64,000 bases of DNA. Source: Nematostella vectensis (taxonomy: Eukaryota > Cnidaria > Anthozoa > Actiniaria > Edwardsiidae). Position 1 is the first letter of the stretch, and every line of letters starts with the position of its first letter. The stretch is from positions 3,100,001-3,164,000 of the forward strand of contig NC_064038.1 in assembly GCF_932526225.1 (NCBI RefSeq). Direction: 5' to 3'. Both the position numbers and the translations under genes were made by a program. The notes under the pieces were generated by a model. That model ran no database searches. It was not told the DNA's origin and was given only the letters and a program-made list of their open reading frames with translations. Shown here piece after piece: positions 34,901 to 47,900 of the stretch.

Positions 34901-37900
34901 TGAGTCCACTCATGGAGAAATAAATAGTCCAAGGCTAGTAACAAAATGTTTTTTTTCTTTGTGACAAAAAGGATTCAGAAATAAGAAGGCATATGACGAT
35001 GTAGGAAGACTTTGAAAAGCAAGTATCGTTTTCCCCCTTCTCGGCCGCCTTTTTGCATTCCTTGAGACAAAGTCAATTTTTCCGCCCTGTCATCTGATTG
35101 GCTAATCAGTGCGTCTAAAAATAGCCTGATCCTAGGAAACGCCGTGACACGTATGATTGCCCCTACTTATGAGCCCCTGTATTAACCCTATTCGTAATAC
35201 TAACCAGCCCAGTCCCTCCCTGAACAATTCTAGCTACGGCTTTGAAAGTTAATATTAACCCTATCCGTAATATTAACAGAACCAGACTGTGCCCGAACTA
35301 ATTCTGCCACCGTTTCCTCCATTATGCACTATAAACCGCAAAAGCTTCCATCTCTTTAAAAACCCTATCTACAGAAAGCCTGGCCCCCTCTCTTTCCCTT
35401 AAAAAGCATAAAGAATACAACGCAGCATTTTTCCAAGATTTCACAAAATTTTTGGTGATCTAAACGTAATAAAGACACGATGGCGTTGTTTATGTAGAGA
35501 CAAGCGTTAAACACTAATTGATAGCATCTTTTGTAGATCATTCGACCCCCCTCCCCTAATAATGTACTTTGTACCCAATAGCCACAGCCTTTACCCACCC
35601 CTCCTTAAAAAGCGTACTACATACCCAGAGGGGGCTCCTTGCAGACGAAGCACCCTGTATCCACGTCCCTGCAGCACTTCTGTTCGCCCGGACAGTCCCA
35701 GTCGTTCTCCCGCTGACTGCGTCCGGCTTTCTTGGCCGAGTCTCCGCATGGAATGATCTCGGCGCGGGCGTTACATACTGCGGGATCAGGCGGGTCTCCA
35801 CCAACTGGTCCGGGAGGACACTGACCTGGCTTTTCTGTAGATATTACGGTATATATTGAAGTAAGGAAAAACTGCATAAAAAATCTATATGTATTGTGAA
35901 GCAAAGCAGAAAATATTATCTTCAGCCACCAATTTCTTACAAATGTTTTTCCCACTTCCCAATATGCTGTCCAGAAAATTAATCCTTTGGATACTCCACT
36001 ACCTAAATAGATTTCTAATGGTACTTTTTTTTAATTAAATACATATCACTATAAAGGAATATGACCTTACCGGCGCAGAATCCAGCCAATACTTGAGGCC
36101 TGATTTTCTCCAGGCTCTCGGCACTAACTGACTCGAACACCAGGTCGCTAGACGAGGCGAGTTGATTTAGAAAGGCTTTATCCACATTCGAGCTCATGCC
36201 GACAGCAACAGTCTTAACACCCAGTCGATCTAGCTCCTTACGAGCCTCAAGCAGATCCCCTGAGTCAGCGGACGTTGCCGAGGAAACCACAAATACCAGG
36301 TAACTGCGGAAACAAAGAAGTAGAAAGAAGTCAGAGGGCAGGTTGGTTCCTCGGTAGACATTACATCAGATTACGGCACTATTATCGACGCTTGTTTCTA
36401 TTGTGTTTTGTTTGCCGCGGTAGGGAGGGAGGGGGTCTAGACTGTAGATGTTGGATTTCACGGGAAAATACCATATCTGTCGTGTAAAACCCCAACGAGC
36501 CCCACGTAATCTTTGGATAGCACCCTTACCGTGGGTGGCCCTGTCGCGTATATCCACACCCTACCCCACACAGTCTAGGACATCCTTACCGTGGGTGGCC
36601 TTGTCGCGTATATCCCGACCATACACCACACACTCTAGGACATCCTTACCGTGGGTGGTCCTGTCGTGTATATCCCCACCCTACCCCACACACTCTAGGA
36701 CATCCTTACCGTGGGTGACCTTGTCGCGTATATCCCCACCCTACCCCAACACAGTCTAGGAATTCCTTACCGTGGGTGGCCTTGTCGCGTATATCCCAAC
36801 CCTACACCACAAAGTATAGGACATCCTTACCGGGGGTGGCCTTGCCGCGTATATCCCCACCCTACACCACAAAGTATAGGACATCCTTACAGTGGGTGGC
36901 CTTGTCACGTATATCCCCACCCTACACCACAAAGTATAGGACATCCTTACCGTGGTTGGTCCTGTCGGGTATAGCCCACCCTTCCCCACACAGTCTAGGA
37001 CATCCTTACCGTGGGTGGCCTTGTCGCGTATATCCCCACCCTACACCACAAAGTATAGGACATCCTTACCGTGGGTGGTCCTGTCGGGTATAGCCCACCC
37101 TACCCCACACAGTCTAGGACATCCTTACCGTGGGTGGCCTTGTCGCGTATATCCCCACCCTACCGCACACACTCTAGGACATCCTTACCGTGGGTGGCCT
37201 TGTCGCGTATATCCCGACCATACACCACACACTCTAGGACATCCTTACCGTGGGTGGTCCTGTCGTGTATATCCCCACCCTACCCCACACACTCTAGGAC
37301 ATCCTTACCGTGGGTGACCTTGTCGCGTATATCCCCACCCTACCCCAACACAGTCTAGGAAATCCTTACCGTGGGTGGTCCTGTCGTGTATATCCCTACC
37401 CTACCTAGCCTGCATAGCGAGCGTTTCTGTGGAGTTTCAGCAGGAATAAAGAGCGAGCGAGGAATATGGCCGCGCGAAAAATGGGGCGAGCGCAAAAAAA
37501 AGAAGGGGGAGGGGGACATCCTTACCGTGGATGGCCTTGTCGAGTATAGTCCCACCCTACCGCACAGTCTAGGACATCCTTACCGTGGGTGGCCTTGTCG
37601 CGTATAGCCCTCCAAGCTAAAGATCTCCTTCTTGGCGGTTTTCAGGGCAAGGTCCACCCGTCTTGTCGGGTCATTTGTTTTCTTCATGTTGTCGATAACA
37701 CTGCGCAGGTCCGCTTCTGAGCGCGCTTTTTTGAAGCCAGGGGTCAGCGTTCTGGCGCTGCCTGATAACAAGATGATTAAAAGGTTGAATAACTAGCTAC
37801 AACGGACACACAAACAATGGTTGGTTCGGCACATGTGACCTGATGCACATGTTCAAATGCAGCAATCATATTATTGTTCCTAGACTCACCTGCGAACTCC

Positions 37901-38922
37901 ATGATACTTGTGTGGATGTCGTTTTCGGAGTCGGCAAATCGCCGGATCATCTCCTTGACAAAGTCCCTGGAGTAGTCGAAGTCCTGTGAGCTGACGGTCT
38001 CAGACACGTCTAAAGCGAAGGCGATCTCCATCGGCACGAAGCAGTCTGAAGTCAGAAACTATTAAATGAGCGCAACATAAAAAAAATGAGGAAAAGCCAG
38101 TAAAACTTAGGTAAAAATTGTTTTCACTATGAATTAAGCGCAAGGACAAGTGCAAACGCAACACAAATGAGAATCTACCGAACACAAGGGAAAGGGTTTA
38201 GAAACTAAAGCAATTGTGTAGCGCTAGCGCTTTCTTCCTAGTGAGAAATAACCTCAGGGCTACTTAAAACATTGCCGCGACGTTAAGTTGATTGAGCATT
38301 TATCACAAAACATCACATTATCTGTATAAATGGAGGTAACTCCATTTTACTTAGCAAAACCTCGAACTTTTAAATTTTATAAAACCCAGACGCATCAGTT
38401 TCTTCGAAAATCCTGACACGTTTTGTTAGATAAATAAGTAACAAGTTATACTAAATCATATTGTTATTAGAATTGCATAACACGTGTAAATTCAGATTTA
38501 TCAACCACGCCTTAATTGGTACCCGAGACGTCACATCACAGGGATCGCAAAAACATTGAATACCTATACATAAAATGGTTTTTCAGTTCGTTTAACGTGG
38601 CTATCCCTTACTCTTCACTCCATCCTTGCATGTCCTTTGCTTGCATCCGTCCTGGCAGCACAAGTCGCCTTCTGTTTTACAATCTTTGTCTTCTGAGCAC
38701 TCATGGGCCAAGTCGTCCTCGGCCGGGCAGGACGGAGGAGCTGGCGGGGGTTTGGGACAGCGACCATATTTGGCTGTAGGTATTTAGTGACAAACATTGC
38801 TTATCACCAGAAAAACAAATATACACATGCTTATTGTACATAAGCTTAGATTATTTTTTTTGCATATTTAGGTTAGCGATACGTAAATGCTCCCCCGGGT
38901 GTTTATTTTTCTCTAAAAAAAA

Positions 38923-38958
<36 letters not shown>

Positions 38959-41900
38959 TGAGAGAGAGAGAGGGGGGGGGAGCTTATTAGGGAAAGGGGA
39001 GGGGCTAAAACCGTAAAGGGACTTTTTTTTTAATCTTTTACAGTTTTTGACCCTAGTATTTTTGCCCCTCATTAAGTCTCTGATGCTATAAATGACAATC
39101 ACATTTGACGTTTGTAGAAATCCATCTAGTCCGCAGCACACATCGACATAACGTTTGTTGAAATCCACTAACTCACCGTTGCAAATTCTGTTGGCGGCGG
39201 CGTTGAGAGCAAGATTGAGCCCGGCGAATGAGTCAGCGGTCAGTACAAACTTTCTTGACGGTTGTGTGGACACCGTGCTGTAAAGAACATTTAAAAAACT
39301 CAACGCTTTAATTAGATATAATGGGGGCACTCGTATGTTATCATGACAAGGAGTCCAAGAGTTTGTAAGACTTGAAGTTGCGCGTTCTATCTATGAAATT
39401 GGTACTCGGAAAAATTCCAAAACGTCTGTTAATCTTGGGTATGAAATCATATATTGAGGACTGAAAATGTTTATCTGGGTTTTGCGTTGGGTATGATTTT
39501 TGGCCTCTTTTGACACCCCTCTCCCCTTGCTTATAACCCCCTATGAAAAAAGACAAACAAGACAAACAATAGACGAATAGAGTTAAGAAAGAAATGTAGT
39601 GGCGACTGTTTATCATTACGCTAAATAATCAGCGCTGATTTTTCGACACATGAACAGAAAGGAGCAAGCATACGGACAAATAGAAAGATAGAACACAGAT
39701 CAAGGAGACAGATAAAACACAACGAACCTGTACAGCGACTTGTCGATGTTGCTGTCCAAGCCGAGAAGGACCACCCTAACTCCCAAGCCTTTGAGCTTAG
39801 TAACCGCGGCCTGGACCTCGGCTGGGGGACTGGAGACTGGACCGGGAATGTACACCACAAAGATCTTTGGTACAGTTTGCCGAACGCCGCCATATATGGT
39901 GAAACCGTGGTCTGCTGCTACTTCGAATGCGCGCGCAAGATTTAGACTCTGCAAATGGAACGTTATATAAGATAATATGTCTAAGAAATCGTTTCGAACT
40001 ATTCCATTAAATGCAGCAGTTTTGTGTGCTGATGGCTTTAAAGAGCTCTGTTCATCCACACTCATATTTTAAATATCGAAAGACAAATGTTGCGACGAAA
40101 TTTCAAAATGACCACCTGAGAACAAATATACTCCATTTACCAATGAAATTTTCCAATTCTATCGAAAATATAGCAAATGATTTTCCAAATTGACCGATAA
40201 AAAATGGATGCTTTCTCGAACTTTGCTAGGGTCAAAACTGAATTGCTGTTTGAAAAGGCGGTTGTTTACAAACATTTTTTAGTTGAAAATAGGTTGGTTA
40301 ATTTAAGATGGTTAACGAGGAAATGGTAGATATAATTTGTGTGAGAAAACGTTTTACAAATAGGTGTCCGATTGACCAATGACCGTTTGTCGAGTTTGTA
40401 CATTACTGAGCAGGCTGCAAGTAAGACTCAAAATCCATGTCAAAATCCATATGGGGTCCCCGCGTAGTAATCCACACGACGGTACAAAACCTACCGAGCC
40501 AGAAATGGGGATCTGATTGATAACCGCGCCCACGGCGTCCCTGTTGTATACACGGTTCAAGTTGAGCACCACGTCAGCGGTGTCACTATACCGGATCAAA
40601 CCGGTATGCACCAGTCTGTTGTTGACCTTCAACAGGCTTAACAGGCTTGTGAACATCTTCTTGATGTTGGCAAACTGCGGCGCCACGCTGCCGGATACAG
40701 GGATCCCGAAATACACGTCAACAGGTCTGTCACACTCTGTCGAAGACAATAAGAATATTGAAATGTTTAAAAGAAAAAAAATCATCTAAACGATGGGTAT
40801 GGCCTGGTAATATTCCCTGCGGATGACAATCTATACAGACACTTTCTTTAACCATTAGACTACGAGTTCAAGTTTTCTATGAGTTTACTATTTGACTCAT
40901 AGAAAACGAGAACGAGTAGTCTAATTGTTTAAGTATAAATCCACTCACATACTACCTTCAAATAAATTACGATTTTCATAATTCTCATTAATAAATAACC
41001 GATTTCGTCGCCACTTTTTCGCTACTCACTATCTATGACTCAATAGATAGTGAGTAAGAGAGCGAATCAAATTGCTAGTGGATTTAAACTAAATTCATAT
41101 ATCATTTATACATTGGGCATGCTTTCCAGTGTGGTGTCGTCATGTGGCCATGCCTCTAACGTTTGTGTAGTCGATTTAGGTAAACCATGAAGTGATACTT
41201 TAGACTATGCTGACAAAGTAGCGCATTTCTGCAAAGCTTCACCGTATTGTTTCTATTTTTAGGAAGTGTTAATTATTTACGGCCGAGGGGGGGGGGGGGG
41301 GTCGGTATTCAGCGCCACCCCACTTGAAATTTTTCCCCCTTTTTGTCAACATCAAAACATCAACATCAAATTTGTTGCCCCCCCCCCCCCAGAGGAGAAA
41401 CCCCAAAACTTGTTTGACCCCCCCTCCTTTTCTTTAAATATCCACAAAGCTACATTTATAATACGAAATATAGATACATATATACAAATCATGCAATGAG
41501 AAAAAAACCAAGAAATAATATTTCTTATTGTAATAAGTCAAATGTGGCCTTGTGGCGATTTCAAACAGTAAATATTTGCATGCCATATTACTAATCCATA
41601 TCAAGCAGGACAATTTTATATTTTACTAGTAAAAGATCAAATCGTCCTGTGCCCTTGGTCTGGCAGATCTCCCAGATCTGGTACTAGGGGGGGGGGGGGG
41701 GGGGGGTGTCTAAAGCAAAGGTAGCAGCTTTTCTTGCATTTCAATTACTCATTTCAATAATAATAAAAAATAAAGTTTCTTTCTTTAAGGAATGAAACTT
41801 TTTTGACACCCGCCTTCACCACAATGAAACTTTTAAGACGCCCATCGGCGTACAAAAAACTTTTTAGCCCCCTCCTCCACATGTGGGAACCGACCCCCCT

Positions 41901-44900
41901 CGGACATTTATAATGAACACTCCCTTAGATTAATCCCTGTATTGAACTTACTTCGGATTTTAATGGCGCCATCACAGATGGCCTTGGTAACCGCGCGAAC
42001 GTGAGGCCGCAGTGCATTGTGGGATGACGTCATAAACACGTTTTTCTCCACGTTGGGCGAGGCGAAGGATCTTAGAGTTGCTACATCCGGGTTATCACCC
42101 ACAGGGACCGCGAAGACGTCTACTAGGTTCTGCTTAAGAGCGGCACCCAGACCGATAGCCACGGCAGGGTCTTGGAACTGACCGGAGCCAATGATGACGA
42201 GCGACTAATGAAGAAAGCAAATATTTTAATGTGCACGATATCAAAAAAACGAATTTTTACAAGAGAAAAATATATAAATCAGCATTCATCCTCCATAAAA
42301 AAGGACCCCATTTAAGGCGAGCTTTGAGCAAGAAGACAAAGACAAAAAAAAGTAAGCGCGGATATTATCACTGCTCATCTTACCCTTACTTTGGCACAAG
42401 ATGCGTGATGTTAAGAACTAGATGAAAATCACAATCCATCGAACGCTTTATTTTTTTTGAAAGAAAACAAATCGAGTGAACGTGAAAATGTGGTCAAGCG
42501 GCACAGGGAGTTCGAGTTGAGCGGGTTTGAAATATCCTACAAAAAAGGGGCAGATCTAGCTTTCCGCTAGCTTGGTCCAGTGACAAAAGGGTAGGTTTTT
42601 TTTTGTTACATATGGTTTTCTGGCAGCCCAAACACCTACCCCCTTTCCCCCAGATCCGCTACTGCAAAAAGTGGGAAACTAGGAGCAAACGAAAAGGGAG
42701 TTCGAACTTCGAGTTGTGTTATTCAAGTGAGCGGGGTTTTACTTCAAATGTGTGTGTGTTATTCAAGTGAGCGGGGTTTTACTTCAAATGTGTGTGTGTT
42801 ATCAAGTGAGCGGGGTTTTACTTCAAATGTGTGTGTGTTATTCAAGTGAGCGGGGTTTTACTTCAAATGTGTGTGTGTTATTCAAGTGAGCGGGGTTGTA
42901 CTTCAAATGTGTGTGTGTTATTCAAGTGAGCGGGGTTTTACTTCAAATGTGTGTGTGTTATTCAAGTGAGCGGGGTTTTACTTCAAATGTGTGTGTGTTA
43001 TTCAAGTGGGCGGGGTTTTACTTCAAATGTGTGTGTGTTATTCAAGTGGGCAGGGTTTTACTTCAAATGTGTGTGTGTTATTCAAGTGGGCGGGGTTTTA
43101 CTTCAAATGTGTGTGTGTTATTCAAGTGAGCGGGGTTTTACTTCAAATGTGTGTGTGTTATTCAAGTGAGCGGGGTTTTACTTCAAATGTGTGTGTGTTA
43201 TTCAAGTGAGCGGGGTTGTACTTCAAATGTGTGTGTGTTATTCAAGTGAGCGGGGTTTTACTTCAAATGTGTGTGTGTTATTCAAGTGAGCGGGGTTTTA
43301 CTTCAAATGTGTGTGTGTTATTCAAGTGGGCGGGGTTTTACTTCAAATGTGTGTGTGTTATTCAAGTGGGCGGGGTTTTACTTCAAATGTGTGTGTGTTA
43401 TTCAAGTGAGCGGGGTTTTACTTCAAATGTGTGTGTGTTATTCAAGTGAGCGGGGTTTTACTTCAAATGTGTGTGTGTTATTCAAGTGAGCGGGGTTTTA
43501 CTTCAAATGTGTGTGTGTTATTCAAGTGAGCGGGGTTTTACTTCAAATGTGTGTGTGTTATTCAAGTGAGCGGGGTTTTACTTCAAATGTGTGTGTGTTA
43601 TTCAAGTGGGCGGGGTTTTACTTCAAATGTGTGTGTGTTATTCAAGTGGGCGGGGTTTTACTTCAAATGTGTGTGTGTTATTCAAGTGAGCGGGGTTTTA
43701 CTTCAAATGTGTGTGTGTTATTTAAATGGGCGGGGTTTTACTTCAAATGTGGGCTCTACCTTATTGACACCCTCGCGCGCTCCGTTGATATCTGAGAACA
43801 CATTGTTGACGGCTTGATCTAGCGCGGCGTTCACTGCTGCAGGGGACCCTCCGAGGAACTTGATTTGGTCGATATTCTCGTTGATGTAAGATGCCGTAAG
43901 TTGTGGACCCTGTCAAAAATGATGCAAGTGTCACCGACGCGATATCGACATTGTCGATGGCTTACCGATTATGTACCCTACCGCTGTTTAATGTTTGGAC
44001 CCTGTCAAAAATGATGCAAGTGTCACCGACGCGATATCGACATTGTCGATGGCTTACCGATTATGTACCCTACCGCTGTTTAATGTTTTGACCCTGTCAA
44101 AAATGATGCAAGTGTCACCGACGCGATCTCGACATTGTCGGTGGCTTACCGATTATGTACCGACGCGATATCGACATTGTCGATGGCTTACCGATTATGT
44201 ACCAACGCAATATCGACATTTTCGATGGCTTAACGATTATGTACCCTACCGTTGTTAAATGTTTGGACTCTGCCGATAATGGCGCGAGTGTTACCGACGC
44301 GATATCGACATTGTCGATGGCTTACAGATTATGTACCCTACCGTTGTTAAATGTTTGGACTCTGTCGATAATGGCGCGATTGTTACCGACGCGATATCGA
44401 CATTGTCGATGGCTTTCAGATTATGTACCCTACCGTTGTTAAAAGTTTGGACTCTGCCGATAATGGCGCGAGTGTTACTGACGCAATATCGACATTTTCG
44501 ATGGCTTACAGATTATGTACCCTACCGTTGTTAAATGTTTGGACTCTGTCGATAATGGCGCGAGTGTTACCGACGCGATATCGACATTGTCGATTGCTAA
44601 TCACGTATCCTACCGCTCTCAAATGTTTCGGCTCTGCCGATGATGGCCCGAGTGACGTATTGACGGTGAGGATGGCCTTCCTATCTTACCGTTGTCAAAA
44701 GGGGTGGAGAACTCTGCTTCGCCGAATAAAAATTGATTATCATAGTTAAAGATATTGTGTGATACAAGAAACTGAAAGAAGTTTTCATGAAAGAGGAAAC
44801 AACAGTAAGGCAATATTGTGTTGTCCAATTCATCCGGCCACAGATAGCTGCAAAAGTGACACATGAAAGAGGCAGTACTATACGTTAGGATATCGAATGC

Positions 44901-47900
44901 AAATGCACCGCAATTCCAAAATTCGCTACGACAATACTCTACGGTAATATATCGACTTACCGACAAGCTATTGAAGTTGAGGACCAATACCCTACGGCGA
45001 TATATCGACTTACCGAGAAGCTATTGAAGATGAATTTCCCTACGGCGATATATCGACTTACCGAGAAGCTATTGAAGTTGAAGTTCAATGCCCCACGGCG
45101 ATATATCGACTTACCGAGAAGCTATTAAAGTTGAAGTTAAATACCCTACGGCGATATATTGACTTACTGAGAAGCTATTGAAGTTGAAGTTCATTACCCT
45201 ACGGCGATATATCGACTTACTGAGAAGCTATTGAAGTTGAAGTTCAATACCCTACGGCGATATATCGACTTACCGAGAAGCTATTGAAGTTGAAGTTCAA
45301 TACCCTACGGCGATATATCGACTTACGGCGATATATCGACTTACCGGGAAGCTATTGAAGTTAAAGTTCAATACCCTACGGCGATATATTGACTTACTGA
45401 GAAGCTATTGAAGTTGAAGTTCAATACCCTACGGCGATATATCGACTTACCGAGAAGCTATTGAAGTTGAAGTTCAATACCCTACGGCGATATATCGACT
45501 TACTGAGAAGCTATTAAAGTTGAAGTTCAATACCCTACGGCGAAATATCGACTTACCGAGAAGCTATTGAAGTTGAAGTTCAATACCCTACGGCGATATA
45601 TTGACTTACTGAGAAGCTATTGAAGTTGAAGTTCAATACCCTACGGCGATATATCGACTTACCGAGAAGCTATTGAAGTTGAAGTTCATTACCCTACGGC
45701 GATATATTGACTTACCGAGAAGCTATTGAAGTTGAAGTTCAATACCCTACGGCGATATATCGACTTACCGAGAAGCTATTGAAGTTGAAGCTCAATACCC
45801 TACGACGATATATTGACTTACCGAGAAGCTATTGAAGTTGAAGTTCACTGACGAGCTGGCGCCAAAGGTGGTGACAGAAACGTGTGTCCCGGATGTTCCG
45901 ATCTTAAAAGCGTTCACGATGTCTTTCGCGAATTTCTTGGCCTTCTCAAATCCGGCCGCACCCACCGAGTCCGACGACTCTATGAGGATCGCCAGATCAT
46001 GGGCCGCGTTCTCACAAACTGTACAACGCAGTAAAGTGTTTAAGTAGGAGAAAATGATCTGGTAGCCATAGAAACTTGATGTAGGCGGGTTCTTTGTGGG
46101 TAAGAGAGGGTTGGGGAGTTATGAACGTTGAGGGCTTTAAATGTAGACTTTGAAATAGATTTTGACGTCTAGAAATCATGATAACCCGATGCTTTTAGAA
46201 CTCTTGGATATATGGATGCACATGCTAAAGTCACAATTGATACCAGAACTTCGCCAATGCGTATTGTTTCAGACCATTAATATACATTTTTAATTATTTT
46301 AGCCTTTATATCCTTATGTATATTGCAATTAGTTTATCAGTTATAGCTTACTTTACTTAGGCTTGACCCTCAGCATATTCTAAATATCGCAATGCCAGCC
46401 ATTTTATGTATTATGTTATTCTCAACTAAATTATTATTCTAGCGGCTGCGGACATTCAACTACGCCGTATTTACGCTTGATATTACGCCTATTTTTACGC
46501 TCTTTATAAATAAAAACCCAGGGCTAACTAGAAGGGCTTGCCGGAAATGACGTCACGGGTCCTCTCATGAGCCGGAGAGCCGTTTTGAAAAAAGCGAGTT
46601 CATTGAAAATGAGAGGATTCGTGCCACACACCGGAAAAAGCCTTAGGCACCCCACCATACTCCCCTTAGGCACGGGACCGTTCGCTATCTAGATGTCAGT
46701 AGTTGGTAATTAGTAGTTAAGGTGCTCGGTTAGGGTGTTTATGAAATACATATGGATATATTGAAATAATATCTAAATTAAAATAATTTTTAGGTTTGAC
46801 CATTTTTCCTTATGCGGAAATGGTTCAGTGAATTGCATGCAAGAAAGAATTTTATAAGGCTTCATTATAGCAGATAAATGGAATGGTAATGGATAAAATT
46901 ATTAAACAACCGGCATACATAGATATGCGATGAAATCACGGCATGCCCGTGCATAAACCACCAATAGGCATTGTATGTGCACGACATGCATAACATGCAG
47001 GTGTATCACAAGTGCATAGTACATGTGCAAAGCCGTTCATAGAACACAAGATAGATACCACGTGCACGTGCGTAGAGAAGAAGATGAATTACATGGCGAA
47101 ATATACATTACCACTTGATGGATGATCCATTGAGCTGATGCTGACGTATGCAAAATACACGTGAATCGAATTATGCATCAATAAATATGCAATGACGTCA
47201 CAAACCCCTTCTCACATGCCGTGACCTAGCCCATCCGCCCTGCATGCCATGACGTCACTCAACAAAAAAATGCCTGGACGCCATACACACTAAGCACATG
47301 CCTTGACGTCATACATTCCAGGTATATAACATGACGTCACACACTATTAGCACATGCAATGGCTTCAAACTGCATTCTACGTACATGACATGAGGTCTCA
47401 CAATTATTACGGACGCCTCTATGCCCGCTTTCACTTTCTATGAAAATGACGCACTTCGCGATGTCACGCATTCTACCCTTCATAAACATGCGTCACGAAC
47501 TCGATGATTTTGTCACGCAACGCCTCAGGTGATCGCATGACAAGCCAATCACGCAAGTGCTCGCCGTTTGTCATGCAGTTTGAAGCACAATATATCACAT
47601 GTTGTCACGCAAGTGTCACGCAACACCCGTCATGCAGTTTTTCACAAACTGGGTCACGTGATCATACCGTTTGGAGGTTCCTTGCAGACCGAGTGGCATC
47701 CATCGTCGCTCTTGCAGCACCTTTGTTCTCCAGGGCAATCCCAATCGTTTGCTTTGTCGGTCCTGCCTTCTTTACCAGCCACAGACTCGCCGCACGGGAT
47801 CTCTTCAGGGGGGACATCTCCGCATGATCCGCCCGAGGGAGGGGAGGGTGGACACTTGCCAGGCTTTTCTGCATTGAAAGAAACGGGAATTCTTATCAAA

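Noticed and set aside
36448-37607. Pro/Tyr/Ser-rich open frames on both strands
   Set aside because: Translation of the 60-bp donor-junction array. The only real coding part is the minus-strand exon ending at 37584.
42896-43817. Repeated open frames of the MCVIQVSGVLLQ type
   Set aside because: Translation of the 40-bp intronic minisatellite; three staggered frames exist because 40 is not a multiple of three. No start context and no conservation signal.
43903-44749. Overlapping plus-strand frames containing MYPTVVK and related repeats
   Set aside because: Translation of the 92-bp intronic array.
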